A stretch of DNA of 64,000 nt from CAYMPH01 sp964392365 (GCA_964392365.1 CAYMPH010000021.1:1-64000); one strand, 5' to 3'. Shown: positions 45,035 through 54,528, counted from the stretch's first letter. Notes: generated from the letters alone by a model not told the origin. A program made the numbers and translations.

Positions 45035-45224
45035 ATTCGTCTTCCTTATCATTAAATTTAAAAAAATTCTTAACGCAAATTAAATTATGTTTTCAATCAT
45101 TCATAAATACTTCATATGTCAAGAAAAAAATAATATAAAACTGAAATTACCTTGACCTTTTTTATTTTTAAATTGAAAAAATAATTATTAATATATTAAT
45201 CGGCATGATGATGGAGACAAAATA

Positions 45225-46412
45225 ATGAAATTTATTGAAGGTGGATTAAAAAATATTCCCGGTTTTAAATTTTCTGCAATCAAATGCGGGATCAGATATG
45301 AAAACAGACTGGATTATTCACTCATTGTATCAGATAATCTGTGCAATGCCTCAGGTGTTTTTACAACCAACAAGGTTTTTGCAGCTCCGGTTAAGCTATG
45401 CAGAGAGAGAATCAGCGGAAAAATAAAAGCAATCCTCATAAATGCAACGAATGCGAACGCCTGCACAGGTGAAGATGGTTATAATAATGCATTTAAACTG
45501 ACTTCAGACATAGCATCAAGGCTGAATGAGGAGTCAACATCAGTTCTTATGGCATCTACCGGCATTATAGGCAGACAGCTTCCAGTTGAAAAGATGTATT
45601 CATCACATGGAAAGCTTATAGAAAACTTATCAATAGAAAACGGTTCGCTTCTTGCAAACGCGATTATGACAACCGACACATATCCTAAAGAAACATGCAT
45701 TTCTTTCACAACCAGCGAAGGAATACATCATATAGCAGGCACAGCAAAAGGCTCAGGAATGATCGCGCCTGATATGGCAACACTTCTTGCTTTTATAATA
45801 ACCGACGCGCCGGTTTCAAAAAGCGATCTTGACTCAATTTTCAAATCAGCAATTAAAAAATCTCTAAATTCAATAACAATAGATGGTGATATGTCCACAA
45901 ATGACACGGCAATTATCCTGTCTCCGGTTTCAGAAAAATATCTGGCTGGAGATGATTTAAAAAAATTTGCTGATTCACTTGAAATGGTTTTATTAAAACT
46001 TGCTGAACTTCTGGTAAAAGATGCTGAAGGAGCCACAAAATTTGTTAAAATTATTGTAAAAAATGCTTCTAATGATGAAGATGCAAAAAAAATTGCCAGA
46101 TCTGTTGCACAATCCCTGCTTGTTAAAACAGCTTTTTTCGGAAATGATCCGAATTGGGGAAGAATTGCTTGCGCAGCAGGATATTCAGGAGCTGAAATAA
46201 CTGAAAACCGTCTTTCAATCTATTTTTCCGGTATGAAAATTCTTGATAACGGCCTTCCTCTTGATTACAATAAAGATGAACTTTTAAAAATAATTTCAGC
46301 AAAAGAATTCTCGATTACAGTTGATCCGGGTCTTGGAACAGGCGAAGCAATGATGATGACCTGCGACATTTCGCATGAATATGTTAATATCAACGCTGAA
46401 TATTCAACTTAA
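45225..46412 (+). CDS. argJ: Glutamate N-acetyltransferase / amino-acid acetyltransferase
   Basis: ArgJ transfers acetyl from N-acetylornithine to glutamate in arginine biosynthesis. 395 residues. Key parts: GVFTTNKVFAAPV, NATNANACTG, TGIIGRQLP, and the self-cleavage site GSGMIAPDMATLLAF, with Thr186 becoming the N-terminal nucleophile of the beta chain. FGNDPNWGRIACAAGYSG near residue 305 is also diagnostic. GGAG precedes the ATG. No other arg genes are adjacent. Confidence 0.96.
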   Translation: MKFIEGGLKNIPGFKFSAIKCGIRYENRLDYSLIVSDNLCNASGVFTTNKVFAAPVKLCRERISGKIKAILINATNANACTGEDGYNNAFKLTSDIASRLNEESTSVLMASTGIIGRQLPVEKMYSSHGKLIENLSIENGSLLANAIMTTDTYPKETCISFTTSEGIHHIAGTAKGSGMIAPDMATLLAFIITDAPVSKSDLDSIFKSAIKKSLNSITIDGDMSTNDTAIILSPVSEKYLAGDDLKKFADSLEMVLLKLAELLVKDAEGATKFVKIIVKNASNDEDAKKIARSVAQSLLVKTAFFGNDPNWGRIACAAGYSGAEITENRLSIYFSGMKILDNGLPLDYNKDELLKIISAKEFSITVDPGLGTGEAMMMTCDISHEYVNINAEYST

Positions 46413-46488
46413 TTTCTCTTGACTTTATACTAAATAATGTCTTAATTATAGGATATATTTAAAAAAATAAATAATGAAATTTAAATCC

Positions 46489-46539
46489 TGTCATTCCCGT
46501 TAATACTTCGGCTACGCTCAGTACAAGTACGGGAATCCA
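46489..46539. repeat. REP-like palindrome with an internal insertion
   Basis: TGTCATTCCCGT on the left and ACGGGAATCCAT on the right form the same palindrome as at 3409 and 30294, but the 28-base loop carries TACTTCGGCTACGCTCAGTA. A close match to that loop lies inverted at 57084-57109. It looks like a composite of two repeat families. Confidence 0.75.
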
Positions 46540-46599
46540 TGAAAAAAATTATATTTTATGCACAGGATGGACATGATAAGAAGCATAAGGGAAACTGGA

Positions 46600-47769
46600 A
46601 TGAAAGTAATTTCTATTATCAAGATAAATAAATTTTTAATCGCTGCACTTATTGTTCTTCTGCCGGTTTTTTCTTTTTCCGCAGAAAAAACAGACGCAGC
46701 TTCAATAAAACCGGGAAAAAAACCAATCCTTATATTCAATTTCACTTCTGCAGGAAGCGAAGAGAATGAATATTATTCATATATAATACCTGATTCTATA
46801 GCAAAAATTATATCTTCTTCATTAAAATTCAGTATTAAAAAAATTAATTTAACTCCGGAATTTAAAGATGCTCCCCAGTCATACAGCGATCAGAAAAAAG
46901 ATATTTCAGGCCATTGGAAAAGCGATAAAGGCGGAACTTATAATGAAATGACTGAAAAGGAAATGAAAGAATATCTTAAAAATTTAAGAAAATCCGTTAA
47001 GGAAAATGAAAACTCAGATCAGAAAGCGGATTATATTATTACCGGAAATTTTGAGGTCAATGACAATGATCAGATTAAAATTAAAATCAGAATTTTCGAC
47101 CTGGAGGGAAGGACTGCGGATATTATAGTTTTTCAGGATTCCACGAATCAGGCAATTTTTACCGGTACTATTGATGAAATCACATCTAAAATATATGAAA
47201 AAATTTCAGAATTTGAAAAATCGCGCGAAAAAACAGCTAAATCTCCTTTTCTGCCGCTTTATAAAATATCAAGTATATTCAGCTTTGGAGTGGAATCCGG
47301 GTATATTTTTCTTCTGCAGCCATGGACAGGACTTTATAGTGATCCGGTATATGCAAGGCCGAATATTACAGCTCATATAGGTAATTATTTTGGAATATCC
47401 GCGAATATGCTTTTTTTCAATTTACATACCGAAAATACTTTAAACAATTCATTGGATATGACAGTCTGGGCTCCATCAGTTGATCTGCATTTTTTTCTGA
47501 ATCTTGCAAAATATTTTCATTTATCAATTTCAGCCGGAGGAGGATTTGCCTATTCTCATATCACAATGTATAATAGAAATAACGGTCCTTACTCATCTGC
47601 ATTAGTTGATGTTTCTTCATACGATGCTTATATCGATACATCTTTAAGCGTTGGAGTGAATTTAGGACCTGCAACTCTCAGGGTTGGCTCTTCATACAAA
47701 GTAATTTTATTTATGAATAATCCGCTGCATATGATTTCGGTATTCGGCGGGTTTCAATACAGAATTTAA
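46600..47769 (+). CDS. Exported protein with probable beta-barrel C-terminus
   Basis: About 389 residues. Signal peptide about 5-28; an N-terminal alpha/beta domain (PILIFNFTSAGSEENEYYSYIIPDSIAKII, then ADYIITGNFEVND) reminiscent of CsgG/GNA1162-type lipoproteins; a charged linker; and from about residue 225 alternating hydrophobic strands (FGVESGYIFLLQ, LHFFLNLAKYFHLSISAGGGFAYS, ATLRVGSSYKVILF, ISVFGGFQYRI) ending in an aromatic-containing strand typical of outer-membrane barrels. I take ATG 46600 (GGGAA upstream); ATG 46558 is possible. Function unknown. Confidence 0.65.
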   Translation: MKVISIIKINKFLIAALIVLLPVFSFSAEKTDAASIKPGKKPILIFNFTSAGSEENEYYSYIIPDSIAKIISSSLKFSIKKINLTPEFKDAPQSYSDQKKDISGHWKSDKGGTYNEMTEKEMKEYLKNLRKSVKENENSDQKADYIITGNFEVNDNDQIKIKIRIFDLEGRTADIIVFQDSTNQAIFTGTIDEITSKIYEKISEFEKSREKTAKSPFLPLYKISSIFSFGVESGYIFLLQPWTGLYSDPVYARPNITAHIGNYFGISANMLFFNLHTENTLNNSLDMTVWAPSVDLHFFLNLAKYFHLSISAGGGFAYSHITMYNRNNGPYSSALVDVSSYDAYIDTSLSVGVNLGPATLRVGSSYKVILFMNNPLHMISVFGGFQYRI

Positions 47770-47776
47770 CGCAATT

Positions 47777-48448
47777 TTAATCCCTGTTCCTGCTTCCTGT
47801 AACATAAGAAATTATTGATTTTTCAACGAGGGCTTCAAAACCTTTATTATTCGGTTCAATTGCAGAAACAGGAAAAAAACCGAACAACTCATTTCCCATT
47901 AAAAACATTTTATCCAAATCCAAAGCATAGGAAATATGCTTTTTCTGAAATTTATTTTCAACAAATACAGAAAGCATTGAACCGCTGATTGAAAAAGTTG
48001 CGTATATATGGCTCCCTGTATCATTAAAGAGAGCCTCAATTTTTTTTTCATACAATACCTTGTATGTTTCCAGAATATTCTCCTCAGGAACCATAAAAGT
48101 GACATCATTCACTTTTTTTCCTGCGCCGATCACGTGAAAACAGAATATATCTGATAAGGGTATTTCATAAACTTCCTGAAAAACTTCTAAAATTTCGCTG
48201 ATCTGTTCATTTGCATCTTTTAATCTGCTGCTGTAATTATGATCATGGCTTGCAATTACAATATGATTCGCAGCAAGAACTGTCCTATCGCCCCTGCCTA
48301 TAAAAACCGTGGAAATACAGGATCCGAGAACAAGAGATATTGTCTGCTTATTGCCTATAAATTTAACTTCATTCAGATTCGGCATGCAGTATCTTTCATT
48401 TTCAGGCAGAATATACTTTAGGTATTTATCATCCATTAAAAACAACAC
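47777..48448 (-). CDS. cheD: CheD-like chemoreceptor glutamine deamidase
   Basis: A protein of about 223 residues with the CheD core: SLVLGSCISTVFIG (Cys44) and ANHIVIAS (His62), plus a conserved VIGAGKKVNDVTF segment. Compared with Thermotoga CheD the catalytic Thr is replaced by Ser38, a mild change. CheD deamidates Gln residues in chemoreceptors and can interact with CheC. The start is GTG 48448 or ATG 48436; neither has a strong ribosome site. It ends 7 bases from the convergent barrel-like gene and is divergent from parA. The extended C-terminus (about 60 residues beyond the core) is unusual. Confidence 0.78.
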   Translation of the reverse strand: MLFLMDDKYLKYILPENERYCMPNLNEVKFIGNKQTISLVLGSCISTVFIGRGDRTVLAANHIVIASHDHNYSSRLKDANEQISEILEVFQEVYEIPLSDIFCFHVIGAGKKVNDVTFMVPEENILETYKVLYEKKIEALFNDTGSHIYATFSISGSMLSVFVENKFQKKHISYALDLDKMFLMGNELFGFFPVSAIEPNNKGFEALVEKSIISYVTGSRNRD

Positions 48449-48583
48449 TTATCCGGTAATTTTATATTCTAAATGTAATAAAATAATTGATATGAATCAA
48501 TTTGCAAATATTTAAGAAATAGCATCTATTTGACAATCAAAAAAAAGAAAACTTAACATACAGCCTTAATAAATAGATATTTA

Positions 48584-48612
48584 TTGACAATTTTATACAG
48601 AGAATTTTAAAT
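48584..48612 (+). promoter_or_regulatory. Candidate sigma-70 promoter for parA
   Basis: TTGACA (48584-48589), a 17-base spacer, then TTAAAT (48607-48612), 36 bases before the parA ATG. The -35 box is perfect and the -10 box weak. Confidence 0.35.
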
Positions 48613-48648
48613 ATGAGATGTTGATCAGGATTTATTCCAGGAGGATAC

Positions 48649-49392
48649 ATGAGAATCATTGCTATATCGAATAATAAAGGTGGTGTGGGAAAAACAACCT
48701 GCACTGTCAATATTGCAGGCGCGCTCGAACAGTTAGGCAAATCTGTCCTTGTTATTGACATCGACCATCAGTCCCAGACCACTTATCATCTTGGTATAGA
48801 TCATAAAAAACTTCAGTACAGCATATTTGAAGTTCTAAAGGGTGAAATTTCATATGAGGATCTTTTAATACATAGAAACGGCATAGATGTTCTGCCTGCA
48901 AAAAATGATTTAAAAGACCTTGATTTTCTTCCATTTCCAGCCAAGGAATTTCTCCTGAAAGATGCACTTGAAAAGCTTAAAGGATACGATTATGTTCTTA
49001 TTGATTGTCCGCCTTCACTGGGAATCCTCACTCTCAATGCGCTAACCTATGCAAAAGAAATATTTATACCCCTGCAGCTGGAGTTTCTGCCATTTCACGG
49101 CATGTATAATCTGTTTGAGGGAATGTCTATGATAAAGCAGAGGCTCAATAAAGATATAGAAATTACAGGAATTATAGGCACCATGTACAATTCCAGCAAA
49201 TCGATCAATAGAGAAGTTCTCAATGAAACAGAAACAAGGCTTCCCGGAAAATTATTCAAAACTATAATCAGAGAAAATGTCGCACTCCAGGAAGCTCCAA
49301 GCTGGGGCAAAACTATTTTTGAATACAAGCCGGACAGCAACGGAGCTACAGATTATATCAATCTTACTAAAGAGATTATTGCAATGGAATAG
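48649..49392 (+). CDS. parA: ParA/Soj-family ATPase
   Basis: A 247-residue deviant-Walker ATPase. The P-loop KGGVGKTT (10-17) carries the signature first Lys; VIDIDHQSQTT is Walker A', and YVLIDCPPSLG is Walker B. AGGAGG precedes the ATG. No parB gene or obvious parS site follows; the intergenic DNA instead carries a 23-base tandem repeat. Soj-like proteins segregate chromosomes; related orphan ParA proteins position chemotaxis arrays or other cargo. The neighbouring CheD-like gene makes the latter worth considering, as inference only. Confidence 0.9.
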   Translation: MRIIAISNNKGGVGKTTCTVNIAGALEQLGKSVLVIDIDHQSQTTYHLGIDHKKLQYSIFEVLKGEISYEDLLIHRNGIDVLPAKNDLKDLDFLPFPAKEFLLKDALEKLKGYDYVLIDCPPSLGILTLNALTYAKEIFIPLQLEFLPFHGMYNLFEGMSMIKQRLNKDIEITGIIGTMYNSSKSINREVLNETETRLPGKLFKTIIRENVALQEAPSWGKTIFEYKPDSNGATDYINLTKEIIAME

Positions 49393-49408
49393 TGCCTCGG
49401 ATCCGCTC

Positions 49409-49490
49409 GGCAACCGTAATTGACTTCGCCCGTCAACCGGAATTGACTTCGCCCGTTAACCGGAATTGACTTCGCCCGGCAAACGGGAAT
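49409..49490 (+). repeat. 23-base tandem repeat, three and a half units
   Basis: Units at 49409-49431, 49432-49454 and 49455-49477 share the core AACCG(G/T)AATTGACTTCGCCC and differ only in the first few bases; a partial fourth unit runs to 49490. The units are GC-richer than the surroundings and directly follow parA. There is no spacer, so it is not a CRISPR array. Confidence 0.85.
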
Positions 49491-49522
49491 AGGCTCCTCG
49501 TTTAATATAGTTATAATAATGT

Positions 49523-49688
49523 CTGAAAAGCTTATGGAGCGCTGATAAGGATGATGACGCAGATAAAAGAGTAAAAGATTATTTTTTTTCTTTTTCGATT
49601 TTTAAAATCTTTCGCGGCGAATTTAAAAAATTTTAATAATCTGCTAATAAAAGTTATAAAGAAGAATAAAGACACAGAACTAAAAAAT
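49523..49688 (+). repeat. Kinase leader, copy 1
   Basis: The 166 bases before kinase 1 align over most of their length with the leader of kinase 3 (57107-57262). Shared blocks include GAGCTGATAA-type start, GATGAT, TTTTCGATTTTT, ATCTTTCG, and AATAATCTGCT followed by ATAAAG. AAAGATT and AATCTTT within it can pair. It is the sole intergenic content before kinase 1 apart from the tandem repeat. Confidence 0.7.
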
Positions 49689-52600
49689 ATGAAAACTGAA
49701 AACAAAAAAACTATTCTCCTTGTTGAAGATGAAATCATCACAGCTATGCTTGAAAAGAAGCAATTAGAAAACATGGGGTATATTATTCACCATGTTTCCG
49801 ATGGAAAAAAAGCAGTAGAAACCATTCTTGATAACAGCCTGCCTATTGATTTAATTCTCATGGATATTGATCTTGGTGATGGCATCGACGGCACACAGGC
49901 AGCGGAAGAGATATTGAAGCAGAAGGATATTCCTGTTGTATTTCTATCATCTCACACAGAACCCGAGGTAGTTGAAAAAACAGAAAAAATTACTTCATAC
50001 GGGTATGTGGTGAATAATTCAAATATTACCGTACTGGACGCTTCGATAAAAATGGCGTTTAAGCTTTTTTATGCATTAAGGCAGGAAAGAGAAAAAGAAG
50101 CAGCGTTGAGAAAGAGTGAGGAAAAGTACCGTTTGCAATTTATGAATATGGAATCATATAATTCCATGTATGAAGTTTTAACCGACAAAGAAGGTATACC
50201 TTATGATTTTAGATTTGTAATGGTAAACCAGGCTTATGAAGAATATGTTGGCAAAAAAGCTTCCGAGCTGATTGGCAAAACATTGCTGGAAGTTTATCCG
50301 GAAACAGAACAATACTGGATAGACAAGATGAAAGAAGCTGTTTTGACAGGCTCACCTCTTCATTTTGAAAATTTCAGCAATGTAATGAACACCTACACCG
50401 AAATTAATCTTTACACTCCTCAAAAGGGCTGGCTTGCAATGACTACAGCCAACATCAAAGGACGAAAGCAGGCAGAAGAAGCACTCCGCGCGAGCGAAGA
50501 AAAATTTCGGACAATCACAGAACAAGCCAACGCCCTGATTGCAATTACTGATATCAATGGTATTGTCACTTATGCGTCTTCATCTTCCAAAACTCTATTT
50601 CAATATCTTCCGGAAGAAATGCATGGACGGAATTTTATGGAATTTCTCAATGAATCTGAAATCCCCAAAGCATTAGAAGAATTCAGAGATGCAATAAAAA
50701 ATGCTACAGGGACACATAATCTTGAACTAAAAATGAAACGTAAAGACGGTTCAACCTTTATCGGGGAATTAAACGGGACGAAGTTCCAACAAGGGTCGTT
50801 TAACGGGACCCTTGTTGTTATTAATGACATTACCGAGCGCAAGCAGGCCGAGGAAGCACTTCATGAGATCAATTCCAGATTCAGGTCTTTTATTGAGCAA
50901 TCGCCGGTGTCCATTGGTGTATGGAATCTTGACGGCACCTGCATGTATGCTAATCAAAAATTTTTAGATGCACTATCTCTGGAGAGCGAAGATGAGATTA
51001 TAGGACGTCCGGCTTTCGAATTTTTTTCGCCCCAATACCGCGAAGAAAGCAAAGAACGGACCCGACGACGTCTTGAAGGACTTCCCGTGCAAAATGAATT
51101 TGAAGCAACCCTTTTACGTAAAGACGGAACTGAATTCCCCATGCATATGGCTGTTGCACCGATAAAGTTATCAGATAAAACAGTAAGCATCTCTTTCCTG
51201 ACAGATCTTACAGAGCGAAGGAAAGTAGAGGAGCAGCTTCAGAAAGCCAATGAAGATCTCACTTCCTCAAACGAAGAATTGCTTCAGACGAACGAGGAGT
51301 TCGAAGCATCTAACGAAGAGCTAACCAGCTCTCAGGAAGTGATTATGTCAAGAGAGGCGGAACTGCGGGAAAGCAATGAACTTCTCTTATTATTTATAAA
51401 AAGCTCCCCCATTTATGCATATATTAAGGAGGTAACACCAACAGAAAGCCGTGTTCTTGCTGCAAGCGAGAATTTCCATGAAATGATTGGCATACCGGGA
51501 TCAAAAATGATAGGCAGAACTATGGAAGAACTGTTCCCTCCGGAATTTGCCTCAAAAATTACAGCAGATGACTGGCTTGTCGCATCCGGAGGTAATGTTA
51601 TCAGGCTGGATGAAGATCTTAACGGCCGCAACTACACTACCATAAAATTTCCAATTACTCTCGGAGAAAAAAAGCTGACGGCCGGCTACACAATTGACAT
51701 CACAGATCGGAAAAATATAGAAACTGAGTTGCGAAAGAACGAAAAAGATTTAACAAAGACACAAAAAATTGCTCATATCGGCAACTGGCGCCTGGACCTG
51801 AAAACCAATCAGGTTGTCTGGTCCGAAGAACTGTACCGCATGTATGATTTTAATCCTGAACTTCCTCCTCCACCCTATACCGAACATCAAAAGCTTTTTA
51901 CACCTGAAAGCTGGGAGTTGTTGTCTTCTTCACTGACCAGAACCAGGGAAACAGGGATTCCTTATGAGCTTGAATTAAAAACAGTTCGGAAAGATGGCGG
52001 AAACGGATGGATGTGGGTTCGGGGAGAAACAGTTCTCGATGAAAAAGGTAAAATAGCGGGGTTATGGGGAGCTGCACAGGACATCACAGAGCGCAAACAG
52101 TCCGAAGAAGAGATACAAAAACAGCTCTCCGAAAAAACCACCCTTCTTAAAGAGGTACATCACCGCATTAAAAACAATATAGCTTCAATTGAAGGTTTAT
52201 TGTCATTGCAGTCGCAAGCTATAAGCAACCCCGAGGCTGTTTCCGCATTACAGGATGCTATAAGCAGGGTTGGCAGCATGCGTGTACTCTATGATAAGCT
52301 TCTGATCAGCGATGATTTCAAAGATATTTCGGTTAAGAATTATCTTGAAAGTCTTATTGATTCAGTCGCTGATTTATTTCCGGATCATTTGAAAATTACA
52401 ATAGATAAAAAAATTGATGACTTTGATCTTTCTTCAAAAAATCTTTTTCCTATCGGAATTATTCTTAATGAGCTTCTCACAAACATTATGAAATATGCAT
52501 TCATAGACAGAAAATCCGGCTTGATACATATTTCACTTTCAAATATACAAAACCAGGTAACACTTACAATACAGGACAATGGCAACGGGCTTCCCGAAGG

Positions 52601-52727
52601 CTTTGACATCAATAAATCAAATGGTTTCGGCCTTATGCTAGTCAGGATGCTGAGTGGACAGCTGGATGGCACATTTACCATTGAAAATCACAATGGAACA
52701 AGAAGTATATTGAAATTTAAAATTTGA
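49689..52727 (+). CDS. Signalling kinase 1: REC, five PAS, HisKA_2, HATPase
   Basis: A 1012-residue soluble kinase. REC about 5-125 (acidic pair Glu13/Asp14, phospho-acceptor Asp59), but the conserved Lys is replaced: YGYVVNNS has Asn109 where kinase 2 has Lys. Five PAS domains follow (about 143-262, 265-380, 388-505, 565-685, 690-805), with a coiled coil before the fourth (SSNEELLQTNEEFEASNEEL). HisKA_2 has HHRIKNN (His824/825); HATPase has LNELLTNIMKYAF, DNGNGLP and GFGLMLV. No membrane segment is present. The REC-first order suggests it is itself controlled by phosphotransfer. The ribosome site is weak. The REC and first PAS are near-duplicates of those in kinase 2. Confidence 0.93.
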   Translation: MKTENKKTILLVEDEIITAMLEKKQLENMGYIIHHVSDGKKAVETILDNSLPIDLILMDIDLGDGIDGTQAAEEILKQKDIPVVFLSSHTEPEVVEKTEKITSYGYVVNNSNITVLDASIKMAFKLFYALRQEREKEAALRKSEEKYRLQFMNMESYNSMYEVLTDKEGIPYDFRFVMVNQAYEEYVGKKASELIGKTLLEVYPETEQYWIDKMKEAVLTGSPLHFENFSNVMNTYTEINLYTPQKGWLAMTTANIKGRKQAEEALRASEEKFRTITEQANALIAITDINGIVTYASSSSKTLFQYLPEEMHGRNFMEFLNESEIPKALEEFRDAIKNATGTHNLELKMKRKDGSTFIGELNGTKFQQGSFNGTLVVINDITERKQAEEALHEINSRFRSFIEQSPVSIGVWNLDGTCMYANQKFLDALSLESEDEIIGRPAFEFFSPQYREESKERTRRRLEGLPVQNEFEATLLRKDGTEFPMHMAVAPIKLSDKTVSISFLTDLTERRKVEEQLQKANEDLTSSNEELLQTNEEFEASNEELTSSQEVIMSREAELRESNELLLLFIKSSPIYAYIKEVTPTESRVLAASENFHEMIGIPGSKMIGRTMEELFPPEFASKITADDWLVASGGNVIRLDEDLNGRNYTTIKFPITLGEKKLTAGYTIDITDRKNIETELRKNEKDLTKTQKIAHIGNWRLDLKTNQVVWSEELYRMYDFNPELPPPPYTEHQKLFTPESWELLSSSLTRTRETGIPYELELKTVRKDGGNGWMWVRGETVLDEKGKIAGLWGAAQDITERKQSEEEIQKQLSEKTTLLKEVHHRIKNNIASIEGLLSLQSQAISNPEAVSALQDAISRVGSMRVLYDKLLISDDFKDISVKNYLESLIDSVADLFPDHLKITIDKKIDDFDLSSKNLFPIGIILNELLTNIMKYAFIDRKSGLIHISLSNIQNQVTLTIQDNGNGLPEGFDINKSNGFGLMLVRMLSGQLDGTFTIENHNGTRSILKFKI

Positions 52728-52837
52728 TTTTAAAATGACGAAGTCAAAACTGCAGATAAGACGCAGATTAACATTAAGGTACAGACAAATATAATATCAC
52801 AAATTAAAGAAATAATAATTATTCTAATCAAAAGAGC

Positions 52838-52925
52838 GCATAAAATCATAGAAAAAGATTATTTTTTATTTTGCAATTTTAAAAATCTTTTGCAGTTATT
52901 AAAAAAAATATTAGAATTGCAATTG
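52838..52925 (+). repeat. Partial kinase leader, copy 2
   Basis: GATTATTTTTTATTTTGCAA, then TTTTAAAAATCTTTTGC and AGTTATTAAAAAAA match the first half of the leader before kinases 1 and 3. Here no kinase follows; the next gene is the 3' end of a minus-strand FecR lipoprotein gene. The best explanation is that the leader originally preceded kinase 2 and the FecR gene came in between. Confidence 0.55.
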
Positions 52926-52935
52926 ATTCCTGTTT

Positions 52936-54021
52936 TTATTCCACCTTGAAATATGATCGCTTATTAATATTATTGCTTCTGTTGAAATGCGCCCTCACTT
53001 CGTATGTTCCGGGTTCAAGATTAAGCCCCTCGAAATACATCTGGCCGTCTTTTCTGCTGTGAGTCCAGTCGTATGATGTAAACATCTTTTCTGCAGCACC
53101 GGCTTTGGCAACACTGATCCAGCAATATTTGCTTTCCGGCATATTTTTATAATTAACAATTATTGCTTCTGAAGATTTAAAAACATTTTTTACAGGCCAG
53201 ATAGCGGCATTGCTGTTACCGGAATCTTTTACAGGAGTATCGGGATTTTCAGTTTGTTTTCCTTCATCTTTTATTGCAGCATCTTTTTTTCCATCAGGAG
53301 AATTCGTTTTATCTGAATCAATTTCAATTATTTTTTTTTCATTTTGTAAAAGATCAGATTCTGTTTTATCATGTATATCTTTAATAATAACGACTTTTTC
53401 GATTTTGTTAAACTGCTGTTCTTCATCTTTTATCATTGGCCTGACCACTGTTGCGTCCTTTGAAATCTCAGCTGCAGATCCGGCCTCAATATCTTTCTCT
53501 TCCAGAACTTTACGGTCTTCGCTTACCTTTTGTACTTTAACCGATCCTTCCTTAACAGCAATAATGGCCTTGTCATTTTCGTATCTTACGCTGAATTCCG
53601 TTCCCCTTACAGCTGCAGTAGTGGTTTTTGTATATATCTCATATGATGTGTCTTTTTTAAGTTTTTTTACAGCTGCATATACAGCTCCTTTCTCAAGGGA
53701 AAATCTGTTTTTATTCTGATCGAGAATTTCAGTGAGCTTTAATCTGGATTCAGCAGGAATGCTTATCACTGCTTCTTCAGCAATCTGGAATGCAAAAAAA
53801 GAATTTAATCCGGTTGTGATTATATCATCCTTTTTCAGAATTTCCTTATGTTTTAACCTGCGCTCTGTTTCCCCCTGCCTTTCCAGTTTTACATCGCCTA
53901 ATATAAATGTAACCAGCGCCTGATCAGCTGCTTTCGGTTTGCACGATATCATCAAAGATAAAGCTGCGATCATAACTGCAGAAATTGTATAGATTGCAAT
54001 CGATACTGTTTTTTTTCTCAT
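52936..54021 (-). CDS. FecR-domain lipoprotein with C-terminal Ig-like domain
   Basis: A 361-residue lipoprotein (lipobox MISC within the first 30 residues). FecR domain about 35-190: FILGDVKLERQG, IITTGLNSFFAFQIAEEAVISI, TTTAAVRGTEFSVRYEND. A long Lys/Asp/Glu-rich linker (190-270) is followed by a beta-sandwich (NVFKSSEAIIVNYKNMP ... LEPGTYEVRAHFNRSNN) that resembles a CARDB/Ig fold. I start at ATG 54021 with AGGAG 9 bases upstream. It lies in reverse between two near-duplicate kinase genes, convergent with kinase 1 and divergent from kinase 2. It may present an envelope signal, which is inference. Confidence 0.82.
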   Translation of the reverse strand: MRKKTVSIAIYTISAVMIAALSLMISCKPKAADQALVTFILGDVKLERQGETERRLKHKEILKKDDIITTGLNSFFAFQIAEEAVISIPAESRLKLTEILDQNKNRFSLEKGAVYAAVKKLKKDTSYEIYTKTTTAAVRGTEFSVRYENDKAIIAVKEGSVKVQKVSEDRKVLEEKDIEAGSAAEISKDATVVRPMIKDEEQQFNKIEKVVIIKDIHDKTESDLLQNEKKIIEIDSDKTNSPDGKKDAAIKDEGKQTENPDTPVKDSGNSNAAIWPVKNVFKSSEAIIVNYKNMPESKYCWISVAKAGAAEKMFTSYDWTHSRKDGQMYFEGLNLEPGTYEVRAHFNRSNNINKRSYFKVE

Positions 54022-54528
54022 ATCAATCAACTCCTTTATAAATGATTTTCCCGGTGACAGCAGTTTTAAGCATAGGCAGTGTTGAAAACACTGCCGGAAT
54101 GAAGATTCTTGTGATTATGAGCAGATATCTCATAATATTCTCCGCCTGTATGATAAATTATAATTAAATTAATATAATCAATTATCAGACAGTTTGTCAA
54201 GAATTATAGCTTTTTTTTAATCAAATCCAATATAATGAAAACCACAAATAATATTGATAAAAAAGTAAATTTTATATAAAAACCTTCTAACAGCAAATGC
54301 AAATTTAATTTTCTATAGAAATGCAAAAACATGAATAGCATTTAATAACACTTGACTATGGTTTAATCTAGAGCAATTCTGTTTAAATAATGAAATCTGA
54401 ACTGCAGTTGGGATACTGATTAAAGAAGAGAGCGAATCTTAATCAGCTACATCATACTAATCTGTGGTAATCTGCTGTTCAGAAAGTGTTTTATTATAGC
54501 GATGATCGAATTCACAAGAGGAATAAAT
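54022..54528. other. Intergenic region between FecR lipoprotein and kinase 2
   Basis: 507 bases without a gene. It holds the promoter region for two divergent genes. TTGACT occurs near 54354 but lacks a good -10. Unlike kinases 1 and 3, kinase 2 is not preceded here by the conserved leader. No repeat or RNA structure was recognised. Confidence 0.6.

Noticed and set aside
44865..45083. A 72-codon plus-strand frame rich in Phe and Ala
   Set aside because: It is the antisense image of the Lys/Ala-rich histone-like gene; AAA and GCx codons read backwards give Phe and Ala.
49409..49490. Possible CRISPR array
   Set aside because: The 23-base units are contiguous with no unique spacers, and no cas gene is present.
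53210..53719. A 169-codon plus-strand frame inside the FecR gene
   Set aside because: The minus strand encodes a clear FecR domain and lipobox. The plus frame is a Ser/Phe-rich antisense shadow.
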